Below are positions 10,893-20,061 of a stretch of 64,000 bases of DNA, in pieces (the first letter of the stretch is position 1; each line of letters opens with the position of its first letter). The DNA lies in the NCBI RefSeq assembly GCF_050586345.1, contig NZ_JBOCEF010000016.1, positions 21,290 to 85,289 on the forward strand, in the 5' to 3' direction. The position numbers were made by a program, and so were the translations under genes. Below the pieces are notes generated by a model. It did no database searches and was not told the origin of the DNA. It was given only the letters and a program-made list of their open reading frames with translations. The DNA comes from JBOCEF01 sp050586345. GTDB lineage: Bacteria > Pseudomonadota > Alphaproteobacteria > Rhodobacterales > Rhodobacteraceae.

Positions 10893-12221
10893 ATGTCGGT
10901 CGGCCCCGGCCACGAACGGCTGGACGACCAGCTCCAGAATGAACCCGGGGCCCGGGGGACGCGCGATGCGTCCCCCGGGCCTTCCGGTTCGGGGCCTGCC
11001 GGGTCGCGGCCTGCCGGGTCGGGCGCGCGGGCGGGCGCGGCGCCCGAAGCCTCGCCCCTGCCGCGCCTCCACCGCGCGCGGCTGGAACAGCGCCTCGCCA
11101 CCATCGCCCTCGCGGTCGGCATCGCCGGGGTGGCGGGGGTGCTCTACGGGCTGGTCCTCGCCTCGGTCACCGGCCAGGGGGATCACCTGCGCAGCGCGCT
11201 GCAGGGGCTGCTCTCGGGGCTGCTGATCGCCTCGGTCTGCGCCGGCGCGGACGTGCTGGTGCTCTCCAACCCGCGGTTCCAGCGCATCCGGGCGCTTCCC
11301 TTCGCGCTCTTCGTCAGCATCCGCGCGGCGATCTACGCGGCGGGCATCTTCATGGGCCTGCGCGTCCCCGCCCTGATCGTGCGCGGCCCGGACGCGATGC
11401 CGGACTGGACCTTCTCCAACCCGGTCTTCACCCAGTCCTTCCTGATCTCCATGGGCATCGCGCTGTTCGTGGCGCTGTCGATCGAAATCAGCCGCCTGCT
11501 CGGCCCCGGCATCCTGCCCGCGCTGCTCACCGGCCGCTATCACCGCCCGCGGCGCGAGGAGCGGGTGTTCCTCTTCGCGGATATCGAGGGCTCCACCGCG
11601 CTGGCCGAGCGCATCGGCGACCTCGAATTCCACCGCCTGCTCGCCGCCGTCTTCGCCGATTTCGCGGAGCCGGTGATCGCCGCCCGCGGCCAGACCTATC
11701 GCTATGTGGGCGACGAGATCATCGTGACCTGGCCGGTGAAGCGCGGCGTGGCGCGCAGCCGCTGCCTCGCCTGCATCTTCGACATGAAAGCCTCGCTCGC
11801 CGCCCGCGCCGACTGGTACGCGGCCGAATTCGGCCATGTCCCCCGCTTCCGCGCCGCGCTCCATTGCGGGCCGGTGGTGACCGGCGAAATGGGCGACCAG
11901 CGCAAGGAAATCGTGTTCCTCGGCGACACCGTGAACACCGCCAGCCGCCTGCAATCGGAATGCTCGGCGCGCGGCGAGGAGCTGCTGCTCTCGGGCCGCC
12001 TGGTCGATCTTCTCCCCAAGGACCCGCGCTTCCGCCTGCGCAGCCTCGGGGAATGGCTGCCCCGCGGCAAGACCCAGCCCATCCGCCTCTATGCCGCCGA
12101 TCCCGCCGGGGCCGACGCGGCCGGGGCCGCCGCCGCCGCCGCCCCGATCCTGCCCGCGGGGGCCGAGCTTCCGGGCGCCCCCCGCCCCGAGGACGGCGTT
12201 CTGCGCGCCCCCCAGACCTGA
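10893..12221 (+). CDS. Membrane-bound class III adenylate/guanylate cyclase
   Basis: This 442-residue protein has a charged Gly/Pro/Ala-rich N-terminus, about four transmembrane segments between residues 65 and 205, and a C-terminal class III nucleotide cyclase domain. The domain shows the metal-binding FADIEGSTALAERIGD, YRYVGDEIIVTW and GDTVNTASRLQ motifs, so it probably makes cAMP or cGMP at the inner face of the membrane. It begins 20 bases after gyrA, with no clear ribosome binding site at the chosen ATG, so the start is uncertain. It ends in an Ala-rich tail. The input signal is unknown. Confidence 0.87.
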   Translation: MSVGPGHERLDDQLQNEPGARGTRDASPGPSGSGPAGSRPAGSGARAGAAPEASPLPRLHRARLEQRLATIALAVGIAGVAGVLYGLVLASVTGQGDHLRSALQGLLSGLLIASVCAGADVLVLSNPRFQRIRALPFALFVSIRAAIYAAGIFMGLRVPALIVRGPDAMPDWTFSNPVFTQSFLISMGIALFVALSIEISRLLGPGILPALLTGRYHRPRREERVFLFADIEGSTALAERIGDLEFHRLLAAVFADFAEPVIAARGQTYRYVGDEIIVTWPVKRGVARSRCLACIFDMKASLAARADWYAAEFGHVPRFRAALHCGPVVTGEMGDQRKEIVFLGDTVNTASRLQSECSARGEELLLSGRLVDLLPKDPRFRLRSLGEWLPRGKTQPIRLYAADPAGADAAGAAAAAAPILPAGAELPGAPRPEDGVLRAPQT

Positions 12222-12227
12222 GGGGCC

Positions 12228-12256
12228 TTCCCCATCGCCCCGCGCTGCGCTATGCC
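12228..12256 (+). promoter_or_regulatory. Candidate leaderless promoter of trmFO
   Basis: TTCCCC (12228-12233), 17 bases, then TATGCC (12251-12256). Only seven bases separate the -10 element from the ATG, so transcription would begin at or next to the start codon. trmFO has no Shine-Dalgarno. The same arrangement precedes prfC and the ABC-F gene. Confidence 0.55.
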
Positions 12257-12263
12257 GCGCGGC

Positions 12264-13625
12264 ATGACCCAGATCGAACCCATTCACGTGATCGGCGGCG
12301 GCATGGCCGGCTCCGAGGCCGCCTGGCAGGCCGCCCAGCTCGGCGTCCCCGTCATCCTGCACGAGATGCGCCCCCTGCGCGGCACCGACGCCCACCAGAC
12401 CGACGGGCTGGCGGAGCTGGTGTGCTCGAACTCCTTCCGCTCCGACGATGACGAGACCAACGCCGTCGGCCTGCTGCATTGGGAGATGCGGCAGGCGGGC
12501 GGGCTGATCATGACCACCGGCGACAAGCACTCGCTCCCCGCCGGCGGCGCGCTGGCCGTGGACCGCGAGGCGTTCAGCGCCGAGGTGACCGCCAAGCTCG
12601 AGGCCCACCCGCTGGTGGAGATCCGCCGCGAGGAGGTTCCCGGCATCCCCCCGGCGGAGTGGGACAGCGTGATCGTCGCCACCGGCCCGCTGACCACCGT
12701 CGAGCTGGCCGAGGCGGTGCTGAAGCTCGGCGGCGAGGACGGGCTGGCCTTTTTCGACGCCATCGCGCCCATCGTCTACGCGGACTCGGTCGACCTCTCG
12801 AAGGCCTGGTTCCAGTCGCGCTATGACAAGGGCGAGACCGAGGAAGAGCGGACCGCCTATCTCAATTGTCCCATGGACAAGGAGACTTACGAGGCGTTCA
12901 TCGACGCGCTTCTGAGCGCGGAGAAGACCGAGTTCAAGGATTGGGAGAAGGACACCCCCTATTTCGAGGGCTGCCTTCCGATCGAGGTGATGGCCGAGCG
13001 CGGGCGCGAGACGCTGCGCTTCGGGCCGCTCAAACCCGTGGGGCTGACCAACCCGCACCAGCCCGATGTCAAACCTCATGCAGTGGTTCAGCTTCGCCGG
13101 GATAACCAACTGGGAACGCTGTATAACATCGTCGGCTTCCAGACCAAGATGAAGTATGGCGCGCAAGCCGAGGTGTTCAGGATGATCCCCGGGCTGGAAG
13201 AGGCGCGCTTCGCCCGGCTCGGCGGCATCCACCGCAACACTTTCCTGAATTCCCCGCGGCTGCTGGACGGACGGATGCGCCTGAAGGCCGACCCGCGCCT
13301 GCGCTTCGCGGGCCAGGTGACGGGCGTGGAAGGCTATGTCGAAAGCGCCTCGATGGGCCTGCTGGCCGGGCGGCTCGCGGCGGCGGAGCGGCTGGGGCGC
13401 GAGATCGACCTGCCCCCGAACACCACCGCCATCGGCGCGCTGCTGAGCCACATCACCGGCGGCGCCGAGGCGAGCACCTTCCAGCCGATGAACGTCAATT
13501 TCGGCCTGTTCCCGCCGCTGGCCGAGGCCCGCAAGGGTCGCCGCGGCAAGCGCGAGCGCGCCATGGGCTACACCGCCCGCGCCAAGGAAGACTGGTCCGC
13601 CTGGCTGGCCCAGGCCGGGGGCTGA
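12264..13625 (+). CDS. trmFO: Folate/FAD-dependent tRNA m5U54 methyltransferase
   Basis: TrmFO makes 5-methyluridine at position 54 of the tRNA T-loop using methylenetetrahydrofolate and FADH2. The 453-residue product begins with the FAD-binding VIGGGMAGSEAAWQAA and has the family motifs HQTDGLAELVCSNSFRSDD and YLNCPMDKETYEAF, with the conserved cysteines, and GVEGYVESASMGLLAGR near the end. I chose the ATG at 12264; an ATG at 12252 falls inside the putative -10 element. No ribosome binding site is visible, consistent with a leaderless mRNA. Confidence 0.95.
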   Translation: MTQIEPIHVIGGGMAGSEAAWQAAQLGVPVILHEMRPLRGTDAHQTDGLAELVCSNSFRSDDDETNAVGLLHWEMRQAGGLIMTTGDKHSLPAGGALAVDREAFSAEVTAKLEAHPLVEIRREEVPGIPPAEWDSVIVATGPLTTVELAEAVLKLGGEDGLAFFDAIAPIVYADSVDLSKAWFQSRYDKGETEEERTAYLNCPMDKETYEAFIDALLSAEKTEFKDWEKDTPYFEGCLPIEVMAERGRETLRFGPLKPVGLTNPHQPDVKPHAVVQLRRDNQLGTLYNIVGFQTKMKYGAQAEVFRMIPGLEEARFARLGGIHRNTFLNSPRLLDGRMRLKADPRLRFAGQVTGVEGYVESASMGLLAGRLAAAERLGREIDLPPNTTAIGALLSHITGGAEASTFQPMNVNFGLFPPLAEARKGRRGKRERAMGYTARAKEDWSAWLAQAGG

Positions 13626-13679
13626 GGGCGATTTGACCCCATCCTCCGCCCCGTTAAGATGCGGGGCGGAGGTGTCGCC

Positions 13680-14306
13680 ATGACCGACCAGACCGAGAAG
13701 ACCAGCCTTTCCGCCGCCTATGCCGTCGAAACCGCCGAGGATGCCCGCAAGCTCTACGCCGACTGGGCCGAGGGCTACGAGGCCGAGATGCGGGAGAACG
13801 GCTATGCCGCCCCCGCCCGCTGCGCCGAGGCGCTGGCCCGGGTGATGACCGACACATCCGCCCCGGTGCTCGACCTCGGCTGCGGCACGGGCCTGTCGGG
13901 CGCGGCGCTGATCGAGGCCGGGTTCAGCGTGGTGGACGGGACCGACTTCTCCTCCGAGATGCTCGAGGTTGCGCGCCGAAAAGGCATTTATCGCAACCTG
14001 ATGCAGGGCGATCTTGAGAACCCCCTTCAAGCGGAGAAAGGGGACTATTCCGCCATCTCCGCGATCGGCGTGTTCAGCCCCGGCCATGCGCCCGCCGAGC
14101 TGATCGACCAGGCCGTCGCCCTTCTGCCGCGCGGCGGCTGCATGGTGTTCACGCTCAACGATCATGCGCTGGCGGACGGGTCCTATACCGGCCGGGTGCG
14201 GGAGCTGGTGGATACCGGCTGGGCGATGCTGCGGGTCAAGGAAAAGGGCCCGCACATGCCCGGCGCCGGGATCGAGGCCGAGGTCTACGTGCTGCAGAAG
14301 GCCTGA
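13680..14306 (+). CDS. Class I SAM-dependent methyltransferase
   Basis: This 208-residue protein has a Rossmann-type methyltransferase core: motif I VLDLGCGTGLSGAAL (about 62-76), an acidic motif II region (VDGTDFSSEML) and a motif IV-like stretch around DYSAISAIGVFSPGHAP. The GGAGG site eight bases before the ATG fixes the start; an in-frame ATG 21 bases earlier lacks one. It is 54 bases downstream of trmFO and could be co-transcribed. The substrate cannot be inferred. Confidence 0.88.
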   Translation: MTDQTEKTSLSAAYAVETAEDARKLYADWAEGYEAEMRENGYAAPARCAEALARVMTDTSAPVLDLGCGTGLSGAALIEAGFSVVDGTDFSSEMLEVARRKGIYRNLMQGDLENPLQAEKGDYSAISAIGVFSPGHAPAELIDQAVALLPRGGCMVFTLNDHALADGSYTGRVRELVDTGWAMLRVKEKGPHMPGAGIEAEVYVLQKA

Positions 14307-14355
14307 GTCGCCCGGCGGGCCCCGGCCCGCCCGACGCGCGCCACGGCGGCCCGGG

Positions 14356-15171
14356 TCAGTACCGGCCCGTCACCGCCCGCCAGGCGAGGCGGCCGCGCTT
14401 GCGGAACTCCGATTCCAGCGCCGCGTCGCCGAACAGGTCGAACCCCGGCCGCGCCGCCGCCTTCAACGCCGGCTCGGCCCACCAGTCGGCCAGCAGCGCG
14501 GGGAGCGCCTCCGGAACCACCTCGGGCCGCCGCGCCCGCGCCGCCGCCAGCCGCGCCAGCGCCGCCTGCGCCTGCCCGCGCAGCCCCTCGGCCAGCGCCG
14601 CGGGCATCTGGCCGCGCACCAGCGCCGCCGCATCCATCCCCTCGACCGGCTGCGCGCCGCGATCGGCCAGCGCCGGCAGCGCAAGGATCATCCGCCCCAG
14701 CCCCGTGGCCGTCCCGACCTCGCGCGCCACGTCCCCGGTCGCCTGGTCCCCGCCCAGCGCCAGCGCCGCCAGCTGCATCAGCCCGCCCGAGGTCGCGGCG
14801 AGGTAGCCGTCCAGCGCCTCCCCGCCCGAGAGCTTGAGCCCGGTCACATCCTGCGCCCGCGCATCCAGCAGCGCATCGAAGGGCGCGCGCGGCAGCCCGG
14901 CCTCGCGGATCACGCCCGAGAGCGGCGCGACCACCTCGTGCGCGCGCGGCTCCTTGCCCGCATAGATCTCCTCGATCACGTCGCGCCACCATTGCAGGCG
15001 GATCTCGCCCAGCAGCTGCTCCGAGACCACGCCCGGAATCCGCGCGACCTCGAGGTTGAAGGCGTAGAGCGCGTGAAGTTTCCACGCGCTCTCGCCCGCC
15101 AGCCGCGCGGCGGCGAAGCGCTCGGGGTCGCCCTCTTCCACCAGGCGGGCGCAGGCGGCGCGATGGTCCAT
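14356..15171 (-). CDS. Squalene/phytoene synthase-fold protein, NDUFAF6-like
   Basis: This 271-residue protein matches the squalene/phytoene synthase fold, in the subgroup related to human NDUFAF6, a complex I assembly factor. The stretch LLGEIRLQWWRDVIEEIYAG is characteristic. The two DxxxD prenyl-diphosphate motifs of true synthases are not evident, and no carotenoid genes are nearby, so an assembly role is more likely than prenyl condensation. Its ATG overlaps the stop of the upstream methyltransferase gene (TGATG), so the two are probably translationally coupled. Confidence 0.83.
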   Translation of the reverse strand: MDHRAACARLVEEGDPERFAAARLAGESAWKLHALYAFNLEVARIPGVVSEQLLGEIRLQWWRDVIEEIYAGKEPRAHEVVAPLSGVIREAGLPRAPFDALLDARAQDVTGLKLSGGEALDGYLAATSGGLMQLAALALGGDQATGDVAREVGTATGLGRMILALPALADRGAQPVEGMDAAALVRGQMPAALAEGLRGQAQAALARLAAARARRPEVVPEALPALLADWWAEPALKAAARPGFDLFGDAALESEFRKRGRLAWRAVTGRY

Positions 15172-15917
15172 CAGGGTTTCCTCGCCACGATGAAGACATA
15201 GCCGTAATCGCGCCCGGCGGCGCCGCGGGCGGCGATCTCCTCGCGCGTCACGTCAAGGACGTGTCGCCCTTCCTCGGTCGCCGAGAACTCGTCTTCCAGC
15301 GCGTCGCAGCGGGCGGCGAGGGGCAGGTAGTAATTGTCCCATTCCTCGGCCCCCAGCTCGAAGGCCGAGACCGGCTCATACCCCGCCGCGACCACGCGGG
15401 CGCGCAGGGTGGCCAGGTCGGCCATGCCCGGGTACTCGGCGAAGACGGCGCGGGCGCGCGGGTCGGGCTCCGCCGTCAGCCACACGGCTTCCGACAGCGC
15501 CACGCAGCCGCCCGGGACCAGCAGCGGCGCCCAGGCGCGCAGGGCGGCCTCGACGCCGATGGCATAGGCCGCGCCCTCGCACCAGATCGTCTCGAACGGG
15601 CCCGAGAGCGGCGGCGCGGACATGTCGGCCACGACGCCGGTGAAGCGGGTGCGGGCGCCCATCGCCTCGGCTCGCTTCGCCGCCTCGGCCACGTAGGGCG
15701 CGTGCAGGTCGAGCCCCGTGACGTGGATGTCGCCCCGCGCGCCCAGCAGCGCCTCGACCGCCGCGCCGGGGCCGCAGCCGAGCTCCAGCACCCGCGCGTT
15801 CTCGGGCGGCGCGGCGATCTGCAGCGCGCGCAGGGTGGCGGCGGCGGAGCCGGGCGCCTCCCGCCCCAGCCCCGAGTGCAGCCGCAGGAAGCAGTCCCAG
15901 AGGGCGGCGTCGTCCAT
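15171..15917 (-). CDS. Class I SAM-dependent methyltransferase coupled to the NDUFAF6-like gene
   Basis: This 248-residue methyltransferase has motif I VLELGCGPGAAVEALLG (about 43-59), the acidic residue pair GLDLHAPYV that binds the ribose, and EGAAYAIGVEAAL in the motif IV position. A GGGGAGAG site precedes the start. Its stop codon shares one base with the start of the NDUFAF6-like gene. The partner suggests a role in maturing or modifying a membrane complex, but no substrate is known. Confidence 0.87.
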   Translation of the reverse strand: MDDAALWDCFLRLHSGLGREAPGSAAATLRALQIAAPPENARVLELGCGPGAAVEALLGARGDIHVTGLDLHAPYVAEAAKRAEAMGARTRFTGVVADMSAPPLSGPFETIWCEGAAYAIGVEAALRAWAPLLVPGGCVALSEAVWLTAEPDPRARAVFAEYPGMADLATLRARVVAAGYEPVSAFELGAEEWDNYYLPLAARCDALEDEFSATEEGRHVLDVTREEIAARGAAGRDYGYVFIVARKP

Positions 15918-15946
15918 GGTCTCTCTCCCCTGCCCGCAGATGCGGC

Positions 15947-15980
15947 GTCAGTCCCGGCCCGTCAGTCCCGGCCCGTCAGT
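15947..15980 (-). repeat. 14-bp tandem repeat at the end of cimA
   Basis: GTCAGTCCCGGCCC occurs at 15947-15960 and 15961-15974, and GTCAGT repeats once more at 15975-15980. Each copy carries TCA, the complement of a TGA stop, and the last copy holds the cimA stop. This is a microduplication at a gene end, like the one at 3955-3985. Confidence 0.9.
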
Positions 15981-17607
15981 CGCGATCCGGCTCGGCCCCG
16001 TCGCGGACCAGCTTCCAGATGATGCCGTCATGCAGCGCCTGGAAGCTCGCGTCGACGATGTTTTCCGACACGCCGACGGTGGTCCAGCGGCGCCGCTCGC
16101 CATCCATGAAGTCGATGGTCACGCGGGTCTTCGCCTCGGTGCCGGTGCCGGTGATGCGCACCTTGAAGTCCACCAGCTTCATGTCGTCGACATAGGGCTG
16201 GTAGCGCCCGAGGTCCCGCTGCACGGCGCGCGACAGCGCGTTGACCGGGCCCTGGTCGCGGCCGGTGTCGGGGTCATGGGATTCCGAGACCGACAGCAGC
16301 CGCTCGCCATCCACCCGGGCCGAGACGACAGCCTCGGAGACGGTGATCCGCTCGCCCTTGGCGTTGGTGCGCCGCTCCACCATCACGCGGTAGCGCTCGA
16401 TCTCGAAATAGGTCGGCAGCACGCCCAGCGCCCGGCGGGCGAGCAGCTCGAAGCTCGCCTGCGCGCCGTCATAGGCGAAGCCCTCGTCCTCGCGCTGCTT
16501 CACGCTCTCGAGGATCCGCGGCAGGCGCTTGTCCTTCGGATCGACGTCGAGGCCCATATCCGCAAGCCGCCCGCGCAGGTTCGACAGCCCCGCCTGGTTG
16601 GACATCGGCACCACGCGCTCATTGCCCACCACCTCCGGCGGGATGTGCTCGTACGTCGTCGGGTCCTTGAGGATGGCCGAGGCGTGCAGCCCCGCCTTGT
16701 GGGTGAAGGCCGCCGCGCCGACATAGGGCGCGTGCCGGTTGGGCGTGCGGTTGAGGATGTCGTCGAGCATCCGCGAAGTCTTCAGCAGCTTCGCGAGGTT
16801 GGCTTCCTCCACCCCCGTCTCGAAGCGCGAGCGGTAGGGTTCCTTCAGCAGCAGCGTCGGGATCAGCGAGACGAGGTTGGCGTTGCCGCAACGCTCGCCC
16901 AGCCCGTTGAGCGTGCCCTGCACCTGCCGCGCGCCTGCATCCACCGCGGCGAGGGAGCCCGCCACCGCCAGCCCCATGTCGTCATGGCAGTGGATGCCGA
17001 GCTGGCCCCCGGGCACCACGCGCAGCACGTCGGTGACGATCTCGTGGATCTCGGAGGGCAGCGTGCCGCCATTGGTGTCGCAGAGCACCACCCAGCGCGC
17101 GCCGCCTTCCAGCGCGGCCTCGAGGCAGGAAAGCGCGTAGCCCCGGTTCGCCTTGTAGCCGTCGAAGAAGTGTTCCGCGTCGAACAGCGGCTCGCGCCCG
17201 AGGCCCTTGAGGTGGGAGATGCTGTCGGCGATGGCGGCGACGTTCTCCTCCAGCTCCACGCCCAGCGCGGTGCGCACGTGGAAGTCATGGGTCTTGCCGA
17301 CAAGGCACACCGCGGGCGTGTTCGCGTTGATGACCCCCGCCAGCACCTCGTCATTCGCCGCCGAGCGCCCGACGCGCTTGGTCATGCCGAAGGCGGTGAA
17401 GGTGGCGCGGGAGAGGGTCGGCGCGTTGTCGAAGAAGTCGCTGTCCGTCGGGTTCGCCCCCGGCCAGCCGCCTTCCACGTAATCGATGCCGAGATCGTCG
17501 AGCGCCTTCGCGATGCGGGTCTTGTCATCGGCGGAGAAATCGACCCCCGCGGTCTGCTGACCGTCGCGCAGGGTGGTGTCGAACAGGAAGAGGCGTTCGC
17601 GGGACAT
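15976..17607 (-). CDS. cimA: Citramalate synthase
   Basis: CimA condenses pyruvate and acetyl-CoA to (R)-citramalate, a threonine-independent entry to isoleucine. The 543-residue product has the metal-binding N-terminus FDTTLRDGQQTAGV, the HxH motif GIHCHDDMGLAVAGS and NGLGERCGNANLVSL, typical of the TIGR00977-type branch rather than LeuA. The ATG at 17607 overlaps the cysS stop by one base (TGATG), preceded by GGAGGGG; a GTG one codon earlier is less likely. Translation is probably coupled to cysS. LeuA-like homocitrate activity cannot be fully excluded. Confidence 0.92.
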   Translation of the reverse strand: MSRERLFLFDTTLRDGQQTAGVDFSADDKTRIAKALDDLGIDYVEGGWPGANPTDSDFFDNAPTLSRATFTAFGMTKRVGRSAANDEVLAGVINANTPAVCLVGKTHDFHVRTALGVELEENVAAIADSISHLKGLGREPLFDAEHFFDGYKANRGYALSCLEAALEGGARWVVLCDTNGGTLPSEIHEIVTDVLRVVPGGQLGIHCHDDMGLAVAGSLAAVDAGARQVQGTLNGLGERCGNANLVSLIPTLLLKEPYRSRFETGVEEANLAKLLKTSRMLDDILNRTPNRHAPYVGAAAFTHKAGLHASAILKDPTTYEHIPPEVVGNERVVPMSNQAGLSNLRGRLADMGLDVDPKDKRLPRILESVKQREDEGFAYDGAQASFELLARRALGVLPTYFEIERYRVMVERRTNAKGERITVSEAVVSARVDGERLLSVSESHDPDTGRDQGPVNALSRAVQRDLGRYQPYVDDMKLVDFKVRITGTGTEAKTRVTIDFMDGERRRWTTVGVSENIVDASFQALHDGIIWKLVRDGAEPDRD

Positions 17608-19010
17608 CACAGCCCCTCCAGCTTGGCCGCGTCGAAGGACGCGGAGAGAGTGAATTCGGCGCCCTGCGCCGTGTCCTTGACCTCGACGCCCGCGGCGGCG
17701 AGGCCGTCGCGGATCGCGTCGGCGCGGGCGAAGTCCTTGGCCTTCTTGGCCGCCGCGCGCTCATCCAGAAGCGCCTGGATGCGGGCCGCGTCGCCCCCTT
17801 CCGCCTCGGGGGCCTTCTCCCAGCCGCCGAGCTCCGGCGTCAGCAGGCCCATGAGGTTGGCCGAGGCCAGCAGCGTCGGCGCGTCGCCTTCGCCCGCGAG
17901 GCGGTGAAGCTCGGCGATGGCCTTGGGGGTGTTCAGGTCATCGGCCAGCGCGGCGATCACCGCCGGGTCGGGGGTTCCGGGGGTCGCGCCCTCGGTCACC
18001 TTGCGCCAGCGGCGCAGCGCCTTCTCGCAATCCTCGGCCAGGCGGTCGGTCCAGTCGAGCTCGCCCCGGTACTGGGTCGAGAGCAGCGCGAGGCGGATCA
18101 CCTCGCCCGGCACATGCTCGCGCAGGTCGTAGACGGTGGTGAAATTGCCGAGCGACTTGGACATCTTCTGCCCGCCGATGCGGATCATGCCGTTATGCAG
18201 CCACACCCGGGCGAAGCCGCTGCCGGGGGTGGCGCAGCAGCTCTGGGCGATCTCGTTCTCGTGGTGTGGGAACATCAGGTCCGAGCCGCCGCCATGGATG
18301 TCGAAATCCGCCCCCAGCGCGTCCTCGGACATGGCCGAGCACTCGATATGCCAGCCCGGACGCCCGCGGCCCCAGGGGCTGTCCCAGCCCTGCTGCTCGG
18401 GGGCGGAGGGCTTCCACAGCACGAAGTCCATCGGGTTCTTCTTGTAGGGCGCCACTTCCACGCGGGCGCCGGCGATCATGTCCTCGACCGAACGACCCGA
18501 GAGCTTGCCGTAATCGCCATAGCTGTCGACCGAGAACAGCACGTGCCCCTCGGCGGCATAGGCGTGGCCCGAGGCGATGAGGCGCTCGATCATCGCCTGC
18601 ATCTGCGCGATGTATTCCGTGGCCCGCGGCTGGGCGTCGGGGGGAAGGTTGCCGACGGCGGCCATGTCCTCCTGGTACCAGGCGCAGGTCTCGGCGGTGA
18701 TCTCCTCGATCGGGACGCCGCGCTCCTCGGCGCGGGCCATGATCTTGTCGTCCACGTCGGTGATGTTGCGCACGTATTTGACGTGGCTCTCGCCATAGAC
18801 ATGGCGCAGCAGGCGGTAGAGCACGTCGAAGGCCACCGCGGGCCGCGCATTGCCGATATGGGCGCGGTCATAGACGGTCGGCCCGCAGACATACATGCGC
18901 ACCATGCGCTCGCCCTCGGGAATGCCCGAGCCGTCCTGCCAGTCGAGCGGAATGAAGGCGGCCTTCGTTCCGGTCAGCGAGTTGCGCAGCGAGATGGGAT
19001 GGTCGGTCAT
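17607..19010 (-). CDS. cysS: Cysteinyl-tRNA synthetase
   Basis: CysS charges tRNA-Cys. The 467-residue class I synthetase shows MYVCGPTVYDRAHIGNARP with the zinc-ligand cysteine and HIGH motif, then FDIHGGGSDLMFPHHENE and the KMSKSLGNF loop. It is about the usual length. No strong Shine-Dalgarno precedes the ATG. Its stop overlaps the cimA start, forming a two-gene unit. The 200 bases upstream separate it from the metallophosphoesterase gene on the same strand. Confidence 0.97.
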   Translation of the reverse strand: MTDHPISLRNSLTGTKAAFIPLDWQDGSGIPEGERMVRMYVCGPTVYDRAHIGNARPAVAFDVLYRLLRHVYGESHVKYVRNITDVDDKIMARAEERGVPIEEITAETCAWYQEDMAAVGNLPPDAQPRATEYIAQMQAMIERLIASGHAYAAEGHVLFSVDSYGDYGKLSGRSVEDMIAGARVEVAPYKKNPMDFVLWKPSAPEQQGWDSPWGRGRPGWHIECSAMSEDALGADFDIHGGGSDLMFPHHENEIAQSCCATPGSGFARVWLHNGMIRIGGQKMSKSLGNFTTVYDLREHVPGEVIRLALLSTQYRGELDWTDRLAEDCEKALRRWRKVTEGATPGTPDPAVIAALADDLNTPKAIAELHRLAGEGDAPTLLASANLMGLLTPELGGWEKAPEAEGGDAARIQALLDERAAAKKAKDFARADAIRDGLAAAGVEVKDTAQGAEFTLSASFDAAKLEGL

Positions 19011-19212
19011 GTGGAGAGTCCCCGAATGGCGGGCGCCCCCGCGGCGGGTCTCTCAGGTCTGTGCTTTGGGCATGAGGAGACGACGCCGCGACGGTATGTC
19101 AGCGGATAATGCAGATCCCGGAGATGGCGATCATGTTCGTCATGGGCCGGGGTTGTGCCCGATGGGGGCGGCGAGGGCAAGCGGAAAGCGGCGGGCGGGC
19201 GCGCGAGGGGGG

Positions 19213-20061
19213 TCAGGCCGCGCCCTCGCCCGGCAGGCGGCGGAAGGCCGGGGGCAGCGTGTCCTCGGACGGCCACCAGCCCGAGCGCAGCGCGTCGGCA
19301 TAGCCCTGCGGGAGGCCCGCCGCCTCCATGTCCCGCGCGGCGGCGTCATGGTCATAGGACAGGCGGTGGAGGGTGATGCGCCCCGCCGCATCGATCCGCG
19401 CATATTGCGTGCGCGGATCGCCGTCATGGGGCGGCAGGCCGATGGCCCCGGCGTTGAGCCACCGAAGCTCCCGCCGCGGGGTGATGCGCCGGTCATGGGC
19501 GATCCCGCAATGCCCCGCCAGCACCCGGTCCACCGGGCCGCCCGTGTCCGTTTCCAGCGCCTTGAACTCGGCCAGCAGTTCCACCGCCTTCGCGTTGGGC
19601 CAGATCCAGCCGTTCACCTGCCGCGCCGCGCCGTGGATCACCGCGACCCGCTGCCCGGCATGGGTGAAGACGGCGCGGTCCGGCAGGGCCCCGAGGAAGG
19701 CGCGCGCGCCCTCGTCCATCGCCGCGGTGCAGTGGGCGTGCCAGCGCGCGGCCATCAGGTCGCAGGCCGTCCCGTCCTCGAAATTGCAGCCGCAATCGAG
19801 CGCGCCCTCGGCCAGGCTCCGCTCCATGTTCCCGGCGATCATCCGCGGGCCCCAGTCGCGCAGCCGCGCCAGCGTGTCCCGCGGGTGGGCGCAATAGGCC
19901 AGCGCATCGCCGGTGAAGATGACGCGCGCGGGCGGGATGCCCTCGGCGCGCGCGAGCGCGATCAGCGCGTCGAGCGCGTGGCGGTTGGAATGGGCGCCGC
20001 CGAAGATCAGCAGCGGGCCGGAGATCTCGCCCCAGTCGGCGATGCGATCCTTCACCTGCAT
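19213..20061 (-). CDS. Divergent metallophosphoesterase-family protein
   Basis: This 282-residue protein belongs to the calcineurin-like phosphoesterase fold (IFTGDALAYC, AGNMER, GHCGIAHD). The first metal-site motif, normally D-x-H, reads GGAHSN: the aspartate is missing. A conserved DCGCNFEDGTACD cysteine cluster follows the GN motif. I recall an uncharacterised alphaproteobacterial family with this pattern. A GGGGAGG site supports the start at 20061, although the open frame extends 340 bases further upstream. Catalysis with an altered metal centre, or a binding role, are both possible. Confidence 0.82.
   Translation of the reverse strand: MQVKDRIADWGEISGPLLIFGGAHSNRHALDALIALARAEGIPPARVIFTGDALAYCAHPRDTLARLRDWGPRMIAGNMERSLAEGALDCGCNFEDGTACDLMAARWHAHCTAAMDEGARAFLGALPDRAVFTHAGQRVAVIHGAARQVNGWIWPNAKAVELLAEFKALETDTGGPVDRVLAGHCGIAHDRRITPRRELRWLNAGAIGLPPHDGDPRTQYARIDAAGRITLHRLSYDHDAAARDMEAAGLPQGYADALRSGWWPSEDTLPPAFRRLPGEGAA

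Noticed and set aside
14356..15171. Carotenoid phytoene synthase
   Set aside because: The DxxxD substrate motifs are not evident and no carotenoid genes are nearby.
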